Origin: Marinobacter pelagius
GTDB lineage: Bacteria > Pseudomonadota > Gammaproteobacteria > Pseudomonadales > Oleiphilaceae
Direction: 5' to 3'
Assembly (NCBI RefSeq): GCF_003315345.1
Contig: NZ_QNRO01000022.1
Location: forward strand, 1-64,000
DNA: 64,000 nucleotides
Notes under the pieces: model-generated
Database searches by the model: none
What the model was told of the DNA's origin: nothing
Seen by the model: only the letters and a program-made list of their open reading frames with translations
Translations under genes and position numbers: made by a program
Shown: piece after piece, positions 34,109 to 43,793 of the stretch
How positions within the stretch are numbered: position 1 is the first letter of the stretch
How the letters are laid out: the number at the start of each line of letters is the position of its first letter

Positions 34109-35627
34109 TAACCTGGTTCCTGGAATTGTGCGGCATAGGCGTTTGGGGCAAGGGCAGGCTGATTTCGATGGTGGCTCCTTGATTACCGGGCCCGTTCAAG
34201 GCACGGAGGCTGCCGCCGTGGGCGGCCACCATTCCCTGACATATCGCCAGGCCCAAACCGCTGCCATGGGGGCCTCGGTCTCCCTGGCCACCTGTGAAAA
34301 ACATGTCGAATACCTTGCCCCGCTGGCTTTCCGGTATGCCTGGGCCCTGGTCTGATATGGAAATCATCACCTCACTTTCGGTGGCCCGGGCTGCAATCAG
34401 AATGGTTGAGTGCTCGGGTGCGAATTTTGTGGCGTTTTCCAGCACATTCACCAAGGCCTGCTCAATCAGGGCAGGGTGAACGAAAAGCAGGGGCAGGTCG
34501 TCGTCAATACGGCGATCAACTTGAAAACCTTCCAGTAGGCCACGGGTCCTGCGGAGGGCAGAGGACAGGAGGTCGGTCAGGGCGATCCAGTCCCGTTCGA
34601 TTTTCAGTGAGCCATGCCCGAGTTTGGTCATGTCCAGGAGATTGCGGATGTATCGATCGAGCCTTTGGCCCTCGCTTACGATCGAATCCAGCAAACTCTT
34701 CCGATCCTCCGGACTCAGTCGTTCCAGCATGGATTGCAGGGTGCTGGCAGAGCCAATCATTGAGGCGAGGGGCGTTCTCAGGTCATGGGAAATGGAGGAC
34801 AGCAGAGCCGAACGGAGGCGCTCGGTTTCCTCGGCGATTCGTGCTGCTGACAATCGGGCTGCCAACTCTGTCCTTAGCCAGGCCAGGCCCAACTGGTGCG
34901 TGTACGCATCAATAAACAGCTCACGGTAATTTTCGGCGGAGAGGGTGCGGACCTCTATTCCCAGGGCGGCGTAAATTCCACCGTCAGATTCGATTGGCTC
35001 AAAGCGCCATGGGCGATCCGAATGGATGCTGGTGAATGCACCGCTGGCCTTGCCGGTTTTCAGTGTTTGCTCGGCAGCGTGGTAATCCTCCGGCGCCGGT
35101 TTCTCTGCGCTTCCGGACTCTGCCAACACCCGGAGGGTATCGCTCTCCGGGTCCTTTGCCACGATCAGTACAGGCAGAGTCAGGTGGGTACTCAGGGTGC
35201 TGACGGCTTCGGCCTGAACTGTTTCGATATCGGGCGCAGAGGCCAGGCGGCGCGTGAATTCCAGCAGTGCGGTGGTCCGGTTATTCGATGCCCGGAGTTT
35301 CTCGATCTGCTGGCGCAGCCTGGCTGCGAGATTCCCGACGATCACTGCGGTGATCAGGAAAAACACCACGGTAAGCAGTTCATCCGAGTCCGTCATGTGG
35401 AGCGTCAGCCGGGGCTCGGTGAAAACAAAGTTATAAGTGAGAAAGCTGATAAAGGCAGTAAACAGGGCTGGCCGTATACCCGTTCGAGCTGCCACCCACA
35501 GGACTGCGGTCAGGAACACCAGAGAGAGGTTGCCCAGTGGCAGGATGTTCTGGAGGGCAAGGGAAATGGCCGTCGCTGCGGCGACACTCAGGATTCCCCT
35601 TGCATAATCGTTGTTCAGGTTGGCCAT
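34095..35627 (-). CDS. Short KdpD-like histidine kinase
   Basis: A 510-residue kinase: DUF4118 four-helix membrane domain (about 8-110), a GAF-like region (about 140-250), HisKA with SSISHDLRTPLASMIGSAS, and a HATPase with NVLENATKFAP, DQGPGIP and GSGLGLAICQGMV. It matches the C-terminal half of KdpD but lacks the N-terminal KdpD and universal-stress domains (E. coli KdpD has 894 residues). The start follows the ktrB stop by seven bases with no sign of truncation upstream, so this is a natural short form. Pairs with the KdpE-like regulator. Confidence 0.9.
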   Translation of the reverse strand: MANLNNDYARGILSVAAATAISLALQNILPLGNLSLVFLTAVLWVAARTGIRPALFTAFISFLTYNFVFTEPRLTLHMTDSDELLTVVFFLITAVIVGNLAARLRQQIEKLRASNNRTTALLEFTRRLASAPDIETVQAEAVSTLSTHLTLPVLIVAKDPESDTLRVLAESGSAEKPAPEDYHAAEQTLKTGKASGAFTSIHSDRPWRFEPIESDGGIYAALGIEVRTLSAENYRELFIDAYTHQLGLAWLRTELAARLSAARIAEETERLRSALLSSISHDLRTPLASMIGSASTLQSMLERLSPEDRKSLLDSIVSEGQRLDRYIRNLLDMTKLGHGSLKIERDWIALTDLLSSALRRTRGLLEGFQVDRRIDDDLPLLFVHPALIEQALVNVLENATKFAPEHSTILIAARATESEVMISISDQGPGIPESQRGKVFDMFFTGGQGDRGPHGSGLGLAICQGMVAAHGGSLRALNGPGNQGATIEISLPLPQTPMPHNSRNQVNDEL

Positions 35628-35634
35628 ATGCCGG

Positions 35635-36996
35635 TTATCCCACAGGGAACTCGGTCGTGGCGTATTGCACGTGTGACTTTCTCCGGATTGTCAGGGTGTA
35701 GCCCAGGGTCAGGGGACCAAGACGCCCGATCAACATCACCGCCATGATGATCCACTGGCCGACGGTGCCCAGCTCGCCGGTGGTACCCCTGGAAAGCCCC
35801 ACGGTTCCGAATGCGGAGACGGCCTCGAAGGCGATGTCGAGGAACTCGTCATTAACGGTGGCCGAAAGGGAAAATACCGCCAGGAAGATGATCGCCATGC
35901 CGAGGGTTGCTGTGGCCAGTGCCTTGAGGACGGTCTCCTGGCTGAGTGAACGCCGGAAAAACGATACCTTGAGATTACCCCGAAGGAAGGAGCGGGTAGC
36001 GGCCAGCAGGATGACGAACGTGGATATCTTGATGCCGCTGGATGTCGAGTTGGGGGCGCCGCCAATGAACATCAGTAACAGCATCAAGACACTTGTGCCT
36101 GCCGTCAGGGCGCCGATATCGAGGGTGTTGAAGCCGGCAGTTCTGGGCGTGGTGCCCTGAAACCAGGCTGCCAGGAGTTTGTCGGTAAAGCTGTCCAGTG
36201 CTCCGAGTGTCTCCGGGTTGGCAAACTCCAGCACCAGCACCGCCAGCGTTGCGATGATGTTCAGAACCAGCGTAGCCCCTAAAATGATCTTTACGTAGAC
36301 CGAAAGCTTGCGCCAGGAGCGGTGCTCGACCAGCTCCATCATCACGATGTAGCCCAGACCGCCGGCGATGAACAGGGCGGTCACCGAAAGCGTGATCCCT
36401 GGATGGGTGACATACTCGGAGAGGCTGTCCGGTGACAGCGCGAACCCGGCATTATTGAAGGCTGAAATGGTGTAGAAAATCCCATGATATATACCTTCAG
36501 ACCAGCCCAGTTCCGGCACAAAGAAGCTGCTCAGGATCACAATGCCAATCAGTTCCGCGGTTAGCGCGAACCCGGCGATCGACGCACCGGCTCTGCGAGC
36601 GGTATGCAGGGAAATCTCGTTAAAGGCCTCCTGGGCCACCAGCTGATGTTGTAGCTTGAGCTTGAAACCCAGGGCGAGGGCTGTCAGAACTGCAAAGGTC
36701 ATCAGACCCAGACCGCCTAGCTGGATCAATGTGAGTATCACCAGTTGACCGAACAGCGTGAACTGGCTGCCGGTATCCACGACCACGAGGCCGGTCACTG
36801 TGACCGCCGAGGTGGCTGTAAAAGCTGCTTCCATCCAGGTAATCGGGCTCGTCGTCGCGACCGGCAGCTTGAGTAGTGCCGCGCCGAGACCGATCAGCAC
36901 CAGAAAACTCTGCAGCAACAGTCTCGGCGGGTTGATCCGCCGCTGCTTGGCGGGCCCCGGCTTCTTGCCGACCAGGTCAAACAGACGAGCGGTCAT
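35635..36996 (-). CDS. ktrB: KtrB/TrkH-family potassium transport subunit
   Basis: A 453-residue channel-like protein with four membrane-pore-membrane repeats. The filter glycines are visible: SAVTVTGLVVVDT, SAFNNAGFALSPDS, TPRTAGFNTLD and SAFGTVGLSRGTTG. This is the sodium-coupled KtrB type. Its start overlaps the ktrA stop by 4 bp, and a short KdpD-like kinase gene follows after seven bases. Confidence 0.93.
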   Translation of the reverse strand: MTARLFDLVGKKPGPAKQRRINPPRLLLQSFLVLIGLGAALLKLPVATTSPITWMEAAFTATSAVTVTGLVVVDTGSQFTLFGQLVILTLIQLGGLGLMTFAVLTALALGFKLKLQHQLVAQEAFNEISLHTARRAGASIAGFALTAELIGIVILSSFFVPELGWSEGIYHGIFYTISAFNNAGFALSPDSLSEYVTHPGITLSVTALFIAGGLGYIVMMELVEHRSWRKLSVYVKIILGATLVLNIIATLAVLVLEFANPETLGALDSFTDKLLAAWFQGTTPRTAGFNTLDIGALTAGTSVLMLLLMFIGGAPNSTSSGIKISTFVILLAATRSFLRGNLKVSFFRRSLSQETVLKALATATLGMAIIFLAVFSLSATVNDEFLDIAFEAVSAFGTVGLSRGTTGELGTVGQWIIMAVMLIGRLGPLTLGYTLTIRRKSHVQYATTEFPVG

Positions 36997-37646
36997 AGGT
37001 TATTGACGAGTTTTCTGAGGTCCTCCAGCTGGCCACTGAGAACCAGTTTGTCACCGGCCAGGATAGTCCAGGTGTGGTCCGGGTTTGTATGTGCCTGCTT
37101 GTGCCGTTTGGCGACCAGGGGTTTGACGTCCAGCTCGCCAACCAGATCGCCGATGGTTTTATCGACGAGATCGTCCGTCGCGCGGAATTCCACCACAAAA
37201 TAATCGTCATCCAGACTCAGGTAGTCGTGAACCATGGGGTAATTCAGTTCCTGGGAAATGCGAACGCCCATTTCGTATTCAGGGGCAATGATACGTGTCG
37301 CTCCGAGGCGCTCCAGAATCCGGTGGTGCTGATTGGTTAATGCCTTGGCCCAAACCTTTTCCACGCCAAGTTCCCGTAGCTGAAGGGTGGCCAGCATGGT
37401 GGCCTCGACGTTTCGGCCGATGGCAACCACGGCCACATCGTAACTGCCGGCATTCAGCTCGACCAGGCTGGATTCATCCGTTACGTCGGCAATGACGGCA
37501 TGGGTTATCTCGTCTGCCATCCGGTCGACCCGCTGGGCATCCGTATCGATTCCGAGTACATCGTGCCCTAGCCGTGTAAGTTCGCGGGCGATGGTGGCTC
37601 CGAACACGCCAAGACCGATCACAATGAACTGCTGTTGTTCAACCAT
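36993..37646 (-). CDS. ktrA: KtrA, RCK/TrkA-type regulatory subunit
   Basis: A 217-residue cytosolic protein with an N-terminal Rossmann RCK domain (FIVIGLGVFGATIARELTRLGHDVLGID) and C-terminal TrkA_C domain (EFRATDDLVDKTIGDLVGELDVKPL). It gates KtrB in response to nucleotides. The length fits KtrA, not the double-length TrkA. Start MVEQQQF at ATG 37646; longer frames read into the upstream gap. The ribosome-binding site is not strong. Confidence 0.92.
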   Translation of the reverse strand: MVEQQQFIVIGLGVFGATIARELTRLGHDVLGIDTDAQRVDRMADEITHAVIADVTDESSLVELNAGSYDVAVVAIGRNVEATMLATLQLRELGVEKVWAKALTNQHHRILERLGATRIIAPEYEMGVRISQELNYPMVHDYLSLDDDYFVVEFRATDDLVDKTIGDLVGELDVKPLVAKRHKQAHTNPDHTWTILAGDKLVLSGQLEDLRKLVNNL

Positions 37647-37922
37647 GACTTGAAAAAGTCTCCGAGAGTCTGAATGAAAAAACGGCAGCCTGCCGAATCG
37701 ATGCTCTTGATAGCGTACGTGGGTCAAAATGGTCGCATAAAGCCGACAATCCGGTTCCGTTATACCCGTAAAAATAGCGTAAAAATTTGCAATGGCGTGT
37801 GCTAAAGTCTTTTTGTTTATGCTTTCCTTTAGCTCCTGATCAAATCCGGCGTGACCGGAGCATTGGTAGCCACCCCATGTGACTGCCAAACGACTTTCCC
37901 TAAGGGCCGTGCGCTACTGACT

Positions 37923-39377
37923 ATGCCGTTGTTACATCTCTTGCCGGTTATTCAGATTCTCGGTTTTCTCCTGATTCTGCTGAGCTTCTTGATGACACTC
38001 CCGGTCAATCTGCTGATGTTCGGTAACACTCCTGACTGGATGGCATTCGTAAAGTCGGCGAGCATCTGTTTTCTGGTCGGGCTTGCCTGCTTTCTGAGTG
38101 CCGGGCGTAAACGTCATGCGCTCAAGCAGCGCCAGATGTTCATTCTGACGGTGTCGGCGTGGGTTTTCATTCCGCTGTTTTCCAGTCTGCCGCTGCTGAT
38201 GAGTGACCTGAATCTTTCTGTCACGGATGCATTTTTTGAGAGCATTTCCGGGGTTACGACCACCGGTTCGACAGTCATGTCAGGGCTTGATCACCTGCCG
38301 GGCGATATCCTGCTCTGGCGCTCCATCATGCAGTGGATGGGTGGTATCGGCATTATCGGAATGGCAGTGGCGATCCTGCCGTTCCTGCGCATCGGTGGTA
38401 TGCGCCTGTTCGCCACTGAATCCTCGGAATGGACAGAGAAAGCCGTGCCCCGCACCAATCGCCTGGCCCGTGGCCTGGTGTTCAGTTACCTGGCCCTCAC
38501 GTTTGGTTGCATTACCGTTTACTGGCTCCTCGGGATGGACCTGTTCAATGCCGTCAATCACGCGTTAACCACGGTGTCCACCGGCGGTTATTCAACCTCG
38601 GACAGTTCCATGGGGCAGTATGACGAGCTCTCGATCCTGCTTGCCTCTTCTTTGTTCATGATGCTGGGTGGTGTGCCGTTCTTCCTGTTTGTCCGTTTGT
38701 TGAACGGACACGCGCAGCCTTTGCTGAGAGATCGACAGGTTCACTTCTTCCTCCAGTTTCTTTTGATTACCGCTAGCCTGATTGCGGTCTACCGGGTTGT
38801 GAAGGATGGGACTTTCCCGCTCGATGCCTTTGTCCATGCGCTTTTCAACGTGACATCGGTGGTCACCACCACCGGATATGCCTCACAAGATTATTCCCTT
38901 TGGGGGCCTTTCGTTATTGTTCTCTTTTTCTTTCTGACCTTTGTGGGCGGGTGTTCCGGTTCTACCAGCGGCGGCATGAAGATTTTCCGGTTTCAGCTCT
39001 CGATGTTGCTGCTCAGGGAGCAGGTTTTACGCTTGCTTCATCCCAATGCCGTGTTGGCGCGTCACTATAACGGCCGGATCATCAGTGACGAGATCGTCGC
39101 ATCCAGCGTGGCCTTTTCCTTCATCTTCCTGGCGACGCTGGCGGTTGTTGCGGCAATCCTTGCTGCCCTTGGGCTGGACCTGGTGACCAGTCTGACCGGT
39201 GCTGCGACAGCCCTGGCTAACGTAGGCCCCGGGCTTGGCACTGTGATTGGTCCGGCAGGAAACTTCCAGTCGCTGCCCGACGCCGCCAAGTGGGTCCTGA
39301 TGGGGGCAATGTTACTGGGCCGACTGGAGCTGCTGAGTGTGTTTGTGATGTTCTCGCCGCATTTCTGGCGGAGCTGA
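37923..39377 (+). CDS. trkH: TrkH potassium transporter
   Basis: A 484-residue protein, almost the same length as E. coli TrkH (483). Four pore loops are visible: SGVTTTGSTVMSGLD, TTVSTGGYSTSDSS, SVVTTTGYASQDYS and TALANVGPGLGTVIG. The start is ATG 37923 (MPLLHLLPVIQILG); an in-frame GTG at 37851 would add 24 residues not typical of the family. It is divergent from the ktrAB operon across about 276 bp that must hold both promoters. Confidence 0.92.
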   Translation: MPLLHLLPVIQILGFLLILLSFLMTLPVNLLMFGNTPDWMAFVKSASICFLVGLACFLSAGRKRHALKQRQMFILTVSAWVFIPLFSSLPLLMSDLNLSVTDAFFESISGVTTTGSTVMSGLDHLPGDILLWRSIMQWMGGIGIIGMAVAILPFLRIGGMRLFATESSEWTEKAVPRTNRLARGLVFSYLALTFGCITVYWLLGMDLFNAVNHALTTVSTGGYSTSDSSMGQYDELSILLASSLFMMLGGVPFFLFVRLLNGHAQPLLRDRQVHFFLQFLLITASLIAVYRVVKDGTFPLDAFVHALFNVTSVVTTTGYASQDYSLWGPFVIVLFFFLTFVGGCSGSTSGGMKIFRFQLSMLLLREQVLRLLHPNAVLARHYNGRIISDEIVASSVAFSFIFLATLAVVAAILAALGLDLVTSLTGAATALANVGPGLGTVIGPAGNFQSLPDAAKWVLMGAMLLGRLELLSVFVMFSPHFWRS

Positions 39378-39428
39378 GTTTCGGGCGAAAAAAGGAAGCG
39401 GGATATCACAATCGCAGAAATGGCGGGG

Positions 39429-39505
39429 TGGTACCCCCGGCAGGACTCGAACCTGCTACCTTCCCCTTAGGAGGGGGACGCTCTATCCAGATGAGCTACG
39501 GGGGC
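39429..39505 (-). tRNA. tRNA-Arg(CCT)
   Basis: A 77-nt tRNA with encoded CCA. The acceptor stem pairs GCCCCCG with CGGGGGT (G1-U72 wobble). The D-arm starts TAGCTCATCTGGATAGAGC, the anticodon loop is CTCCTAA (anticodon CCT, reading AGG), and the T-arm is GCAGG-TTCGAGT-CCTGC with discriminator A. It lies downstream of trkH; no integrase or attachment repeat is seen next to it. Confidence 0.97.
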
Positions 39506-39592
39506 AAATCTGCGAGAAGGCCGGTATGATAGCGGGCGAAAGCTTGTGGCTCAAGGTATAGCCGTGCTGGCTGGTCTTTCAGGAGAGTTATT

Positions 39593-40300
39593 TTGTCCGA
39601 GCCGTTCTCGTTAACCGTGATCGTTCCGGTGTGGCAAGAGGCCGGCGCCATCGTCGAAACCCTGCAGGCACTTGGGCCGTTGCGCAAGGCTGGCCACGAG
39701 GTGATCGTGGTGGACGCGGGCAGTCCGGACGGGACCGCTGAGCTTGCTCGCCCCTGGTGTGACCGGGTGGTGGTATCCGGCAAGGGCCGGGCGGTGCAGA
39801 TGAATGCTGGGGCTGCCGTGGCTGCGGGCAATGTGTTGCTGTTCCTCCACGCTGACACCCGGTTGCCAAGATCGGCCCTTGTCGAGCTTGAGAAATTCTC
39901 CAGGACCCGGTGTGGCTGGGGCCGCTTCGATGTGGCCCTGAGTGCCCGTCGCCGGATCTTCCGGGTTATCGCCTGGTTCATGAATCGTCGGTCCCGCCTG
40001 ACTGGAATCTGCACCGGCGATCAGGCCATGTTTGTTCGGCGGGATGTGTTCGAGGCCCTGGGCGGGTTCCGCGAGATCCCTCTGATGGAAGATGTGGAGT
40101 TCTCCCGGCGGTTGCGCCTGGTGTCCCGCCCCTGGTGCATCGCAGATCCGGTGGTCACGGACAGCCGGCGCTGGGAACAGAACGGCCCCTGGCGTACTAT
40201 TTTGCTGATGTGGCGATTGCGTTGGCGTTACTGGCGTGGCGAGTCGCCGGAATCCCTGGCGAAGGCCTATCGATCGGATGTCCGAAATGCCTCTGAGTAA
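39593..40300 (+). CDS. TIGR04283-type arsenosugar biosynthesis glycosyltransferase
   Basis: A 235-residue GT-A family 2 glycosyltransferase: VIVPVWQEAGAIVETLQAL, VIVVDAGSPDGTAE, GKGRAVQMNAGAAVA, LFLHADTRLP, TGDQAMFVRRDVFEALGGFREIPLMEDVEFSRRL. This wording is TIGR04283 (rSAM/selenodomain-associated transferase 2, used in arsenosugar annotation). It precedes the TIGR04282 gene with a 23-bp overlap. No arsM or arsS lies in the window. Confidence 0.88.
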   Translation: MSEPFSLTVIVPVWQEAGAIVETLQALGPLRKAGHEVIVVDAGSPDGTAELARPWCDRVVVSGKGRAVQMNAGAAVAAGNVLLFLHADTRLPRSALVELEKFSRTRCGWGRFDVALSARRRIFRVIAWFMNRRSRLTGICTGDQAMFVRRDVFEALGGFREIPLMEDVEFSRRLRLVSRPWCIADPVVTDSRRWEQNGPWRTILLMWRLRWRYWRGESPESLAKAYRSDVRNASE

Positions 40301-40919
40301 TCCTCCCTCCGCTGTTTTTCTCCAGTTTGCCAAGTGGCCCGAGGCTGGCAAGGTCAAGACCCGGCTGATGCCGGAGTTGGGCCCTGTCGGAGCGCTCGAG
40401 GCCCATATCCGTCTGACCCTGAACGTGCTCGATAACCTCTGTGCCACCGGTTATCCGGTCGAGTTCTGGTGGGATCGGGAGGTGGACGAACCGACCGGCG
40501 AGGTCTTGCCCATTCTCGAAGAGTTGGAAGGCGCGGCACTAGTTCAGATGGTGCAGCAGGGCAGCAGTCTCGGTGAACGAATGGAGGCTGCCTTGGGCCA
40601 ATCCTTACAGGAATATGACCGGGCCCTGGTCGTTGGTAGCGATTGCCCGTCAGTGGATCCCGATTATGCCCGGCATGCGGTGGCGTGCCTGGCGGATCAT
40701 GACGTGGTGCTCGGTCCCTCCGACGATGGCGGCTATGTGTTGATTGGCGCTTCCCGGGTAGTCGACGGAATGCTGGAGGATATCGAGTGGGGAACCCCGC
40801 AAGTGCTGAAGCAGACGTGCGAGCGACTCGAAAAAGCGGGGCTCAGCTACTTCCTGCTGGAGCCCCGCTGGGATGTGGACGAGCCCGAGGACTGGGCCCG
40901 TTTTCTGGGTAGCTGTTGA
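40278..40919 (+). CDS. TIGR04282-type arsenosugar biosynthesis glycosyltransferase
   Basis: A 213-residue nucleotidyl/glycosyltransferase-fold protein: VFLQFAKWPEAGKVKTRLMPELG, SLGERMEAAL, ALVVGSDCPSVDPDYA, VVLGPSDDGGYVLIG and RWDVDEPEDWARF. This pattern is TIGR04282 (rSAM/selenodomain-associated transferase 1), DUF2064-like. The start is ATG 40278 or 40287; both overlap the upstream gene. It ends six bases before the convergent protease gene. Confidence 0.88.
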   Translation: MSEMPLSNPPSAVFLQFAKWPEAGKVKTRLMPELGPVGALEAHIRLTLNVLDNLCATGYPVEFWWDREVDEPTGEVLPILEELEGAALVQMVQQGSSLGERMEAALGQSLQEYDRALVVGSDCPSVDPDYARHAVACLADHDVVLGPSDDGGYVLIGASRVVDGMLEDIEWGTPQVLKQTCERLEKAGLSYFLLEPRWDVDEPEDWARFLGSC

Positions 40920-40924
40920 GTCCG

Positions 40925-43762
40925 TCAGCTGGCCGGCACCGGCGGCAACTCAGTGAGTTTGCCCAGCGCGCGATCGGCCTCCAGGCCATTGCCCCCGGTG
41001 ACTACACGCAGTGCCTGATCCCTCGCCAGTACGGATTCACGATAGGTTGAAAGCAATTGCTCTTTCTTGACGTTCTTCACGGCTTCGGCAAGCTGCTCCC
41101 TTGAGTTGAAGCTTGCCATGCCACGGTCGATTTCCCGCCAGTAGCGACTGGAGATGTCCCCCAACTGCCGATCCTGTTCCAGCAACTTGCTGATCACGGC
41201 CTGTTTCTCCTGATCCAGGCGTTCTTCGGTCAGGCTGGTCAGTACACTCTCAAAGCCTTCCGAGAACTCCCGCACCGCGCGATCAATCTCGCTTTGAGAG
41301 GCTGAGGGAGACTGCACCACAAAGCCCAGGGCCGGGGTTTCCAGCATTTCGAACGGGGTCGCGTAAACGATATAGCCGAGCTGACGGCTGGTGCGGATTT
41401 CCTCGTAGAACGGGCTGCTGATGATCTGGCCCAGCAGGCGATAGCGGGCCCGCTCTTCGAAGCTGGTGTTGTCCCCCTGCATGTAGAGGGTATAGCCGGT
41501 ATCGGGGTGATCTACGGCCAGAGATACTTCGGTCTCTTTCTCCGGCAGCTGGCGTACCTGGCTGCGGGGCACTTCGGCAAGACGGCTGTCATCCAGCACA
41601 ATGGCTTCCACCTGATTGGCGAGATTCAGAGCGTAGGCTTCGGTGACATTGCCGTGGGCCAGCATGACCGGGTCAACCTCGGTCAGCAGGTTGCGGGCGA
41701 AGGAGCGCAGCTCCTCGAGGGTAATCTCCCGAGCAGCGGCCAGTTTCTCATCGGTGCTCCAGGCGCCTTCGATCAGGGCGGTCTGGATAAACTCGGAGGT
41801 CTGCTCCACCGGGCGGTCCTTGGCCTGGTTCTGCAGGTTGTCGATCAGGTTCTGGCGGGCAATCCGGAATCGCTGTTCGGTCAGCAGCGGATCACCCATC
41901 TGGAGCAGAATCCGGTTCAGGAGGCTATGGAGTTTGTCGTTGTAGCCGCCCACGCGGATGGTGATGCCTCGCAGGTGCGAATAGACGCTGTAATCCAGGC
42001 CTGCAAGGCTGGCGGCATAGGAGGAGGCATTGAGGTTACTGTTAACCGCATCCACCAGAACCTTGGTGAGCACGGCACTACGGGCACTGGCCCGGGCGGC
42101 TGGCGTGCGCAGGCTGACGAAAACGTTGGCCTTGGGTGTGCCAAACCGCGTATCCCGGGCAAACCAGATTTCCATCCCGTCCTGACTCCCCAGTTGCACC
42201 GGATTCGCCATGGTGTCGCCGGAAACCAGTCCAAGGTTCTCCGGAACAAAGGGGTTGGGCTGAGGCAGTGCCAGTTGGGCTACCAGCTGTTGCGGCGCGC
42301 CGGTGTTGATATCTGTAGGCGAAAGCTCGGTCATTTGCCAGGCGGCGTCGTACCACTTGGTGGTATTGGGCTCTTCCAGTTGCGGCTCCGGGGCCAGCAC
42401 GAAGACCATCACGTTGTCCGGAGTCAGCCGGTCCAGAATGTCGCGGTATTGCTCAGGTGCATAGCGTTCCATCAGCCAGGGCGCACTCAGGATGTCTTCG
42501 GCGGGATAGTGCTGGAGCTGGCCGGCCAGGCGCATGGCCTCGTGCAGAGGCTCTCCCTGCTCCCGGAAGCGGAAATCGATGGTGGCAAGCTGCTGCATTT
42601 CCCGGAAGCGGTCCTCGCTGATGCCGGACTGGCGAATCCGCTCGATGTAGTCGAACACCAGCGGCAGGATCTCGTCCTGGCGCTCCAGGCCCTCCGGGGT
42701 CAGCGCCATGCTGATTTCCAGCGTCGCGTTATCGCCGGTGTCCATGCCCAGCCCGGCGGAGAGGCTGTCGGCCAGTCCGGCGCGCTTGAGTACATCGAAC
42801 AGGCTGCCGGGGCCTTCATGACCCAGCAGGTTGGCAATATAGCTTGCAGGCTTGGTCCGGTAGTTGTCCTGCTGGGACGGAATCGGGAAGCTCAGGGTAA
42901 GGCTACGGACATCCTTGATGGCATCGGCCGTAACTTTGGACGGCAGGTCGGAGGCGCGGAACATTGGCTCCGGGTGCGCTTTCTGCTCAAGGTTTCGGTT
43001 CTCGATGGCACCGAACTTCGGACGAACCATGGATTCAAGCGCGTCCAGGGACTGGGGCCCATAAACCGAGAGCGTCATAAGGTCGGCGGAGTAGTGATCT
43101 TCCCAGAACTCGACCAGATCCGGGCGCAGCGGATTCTGTTCGGTATTTTCCAGGGTGCTGAGGTTGCCCACGGCAAACTGACTGAACGCATGATCCGGAT
43201 TGGCCACGGCTTTTTTCACGGAGTAAAAACGTCGGCCATCATCTTTCTGCTTGGCGCTGAATTCAGAGTGCACGGCATTGCGCTCGCGGTCCACCAGTTC
43301 CGGGGTGAACAGCGGAGCGGAGAACTGCTGGGCGAATCGGTCCAGGGCGGGTTCCAGGAACTGCGCCTGCACATCGAAGAAGTAGTTGGTGTCCTGGAAG
43401 GCGGTGAACGCATTGTGACTGCCGCCATGGCTCTTGATGAACTGCTGGTATTCGCCGGGTTCCGGGTACTTCTCGGTGCCCAGGAACAGCATGTGCTCGA
43501 GGAAGTGGGAGAGGCCCTCGCGCCCCTTCGGGTCGTCTCCGCTACCCACGGCGACGTTCAGCGATGCGGCCGCTTTGTCCGCTTCCGGGTCGGAAACCAG
43601 GATTGCCCTGAGGCCGTTGTCCAGTTCCAGATACCGGTACCGGTTATCGTCGTTCGGGCTCTTGCGGATGTCTCCGGCGGCCAGTGCCAGGCTGCCCAGA
43701 AGCAGCAATGCCAGGCATGACAGTACTTGAGCAAATTGGCGGATCGGCTTTCCGTGGGTCAT
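40925..43762 (-). CDS. Pitrilysin-type M16 zinc metalloprotease
   Basis: A 945-residue insulinase-family protease. A hydrophobic signal (about residues 10-29, SCLALLLLGSLALAAG) sends it to the periplasm. The inverted zinc motif HFLEH is at 86-90 and the distal glutamate at 167 (RNAVHSEFSAK). Three further M16 domains make the full-length, single-chain architecture of protease III. It degrades small peptides in relatives. Complete and by spacing monocistronic. Confidence 0.93.
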   Translation of the reverse strand: MTHGKPIRQFAQVLSCLALLLLGSLALAAGDIRKSPNDDNRYRYLELDNGLRAILVSDPEADKAAASLNVAVGSGDDPKGREGLSHFLEHMLFLGTEKYPEPGEYQQFIKSHGGSHNAFTAFQDTNYFFDVQAQFLEPALDRFAQQFSAPLFTPELVDRERNAVHSEFSAKQKDDGRRFYSVKKAVANPDHAFSQFAVGNLSTLENTEQNPLRPDLVEFWEDHYSADLMTLSVYGPQSLDALESMVRPKFGAIENRNLEQKAHPEPMFRASDLPSKVTADAIKDVRSLTLSFPIPSQQDNYRTKPASYIANLLGHEGPGSLFDVLKRAGLADSLSAGLGMDTGDNATLEISMALTPEGLERQDEILPLVFDYIERIRQSGISEDRFREMQQLATIDFRFREQGEPLHEAMRLAGQLQHYPAEDILSAPWLMERYAPEQYRDILDRLTPDNVMVFVLAPEPQLEEPNTTKWYDAAWQMTELSPTDINTGAPQQLVAQLALPQPNPFVPENLGLVSGDTMANPVQLGSQDGMEIWFARDTRFGTPKANVFVSLRTPAARASARSAVLTKVLVDAVNSNLNASSYAASLAGLDYSVYSHLRGITIRVGGYNDKLHSLLNRILLQMGDPLLTEQRFRIARQNLIDNLQNQAKDRPVEQTSEFIQTALIEGAWSTDEKLAAAREITLEELRSFARNLLTEVDPVMLAHGNVTEAYALNLANQVEAIVLDDSRLAEVPRSQVRQLPEKETEVSLAVDHPDTGYTLYMQGDNTSFEERARYRLLGQIISSPFYEEIRTSRQLGYIVYATPFEMLETPALGFVVQSPSASQSEIDRAVREFSEGFESVLTSLTEERLDQEKQAVISKLLEQDRQLGDISSRYWREIDRGMASFNSREQLAEAVKNVKKEQLLSTYRESVLARDQALRVVTGGNGLEADRALGKLTELPPVPAS

Positions 43763-43793
43763 AGGGCCTCTGCGGTCTGTGGATTCGGTGGCT

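Noticed and set aside
34095..35627. KdpD-like kinase as a truncated pseudogene
   Set aside because: It has its own start seven bases after ktrB, all kinase motifs are intact and no remnant of the N-terminal half lies upstream.
39429..39505. tRNA-Arg as an integration site for the nearby genes
   Set aside because: No integrase gene and no duplicated tRNA 3' end was found within several kilobases.
41507..43720. 737-codon open frame on the plus strand
   Set aside because: Exact antisense of the M16 protease gene; its composition mirrors that gene and it has no domain or ribosome-binding site.
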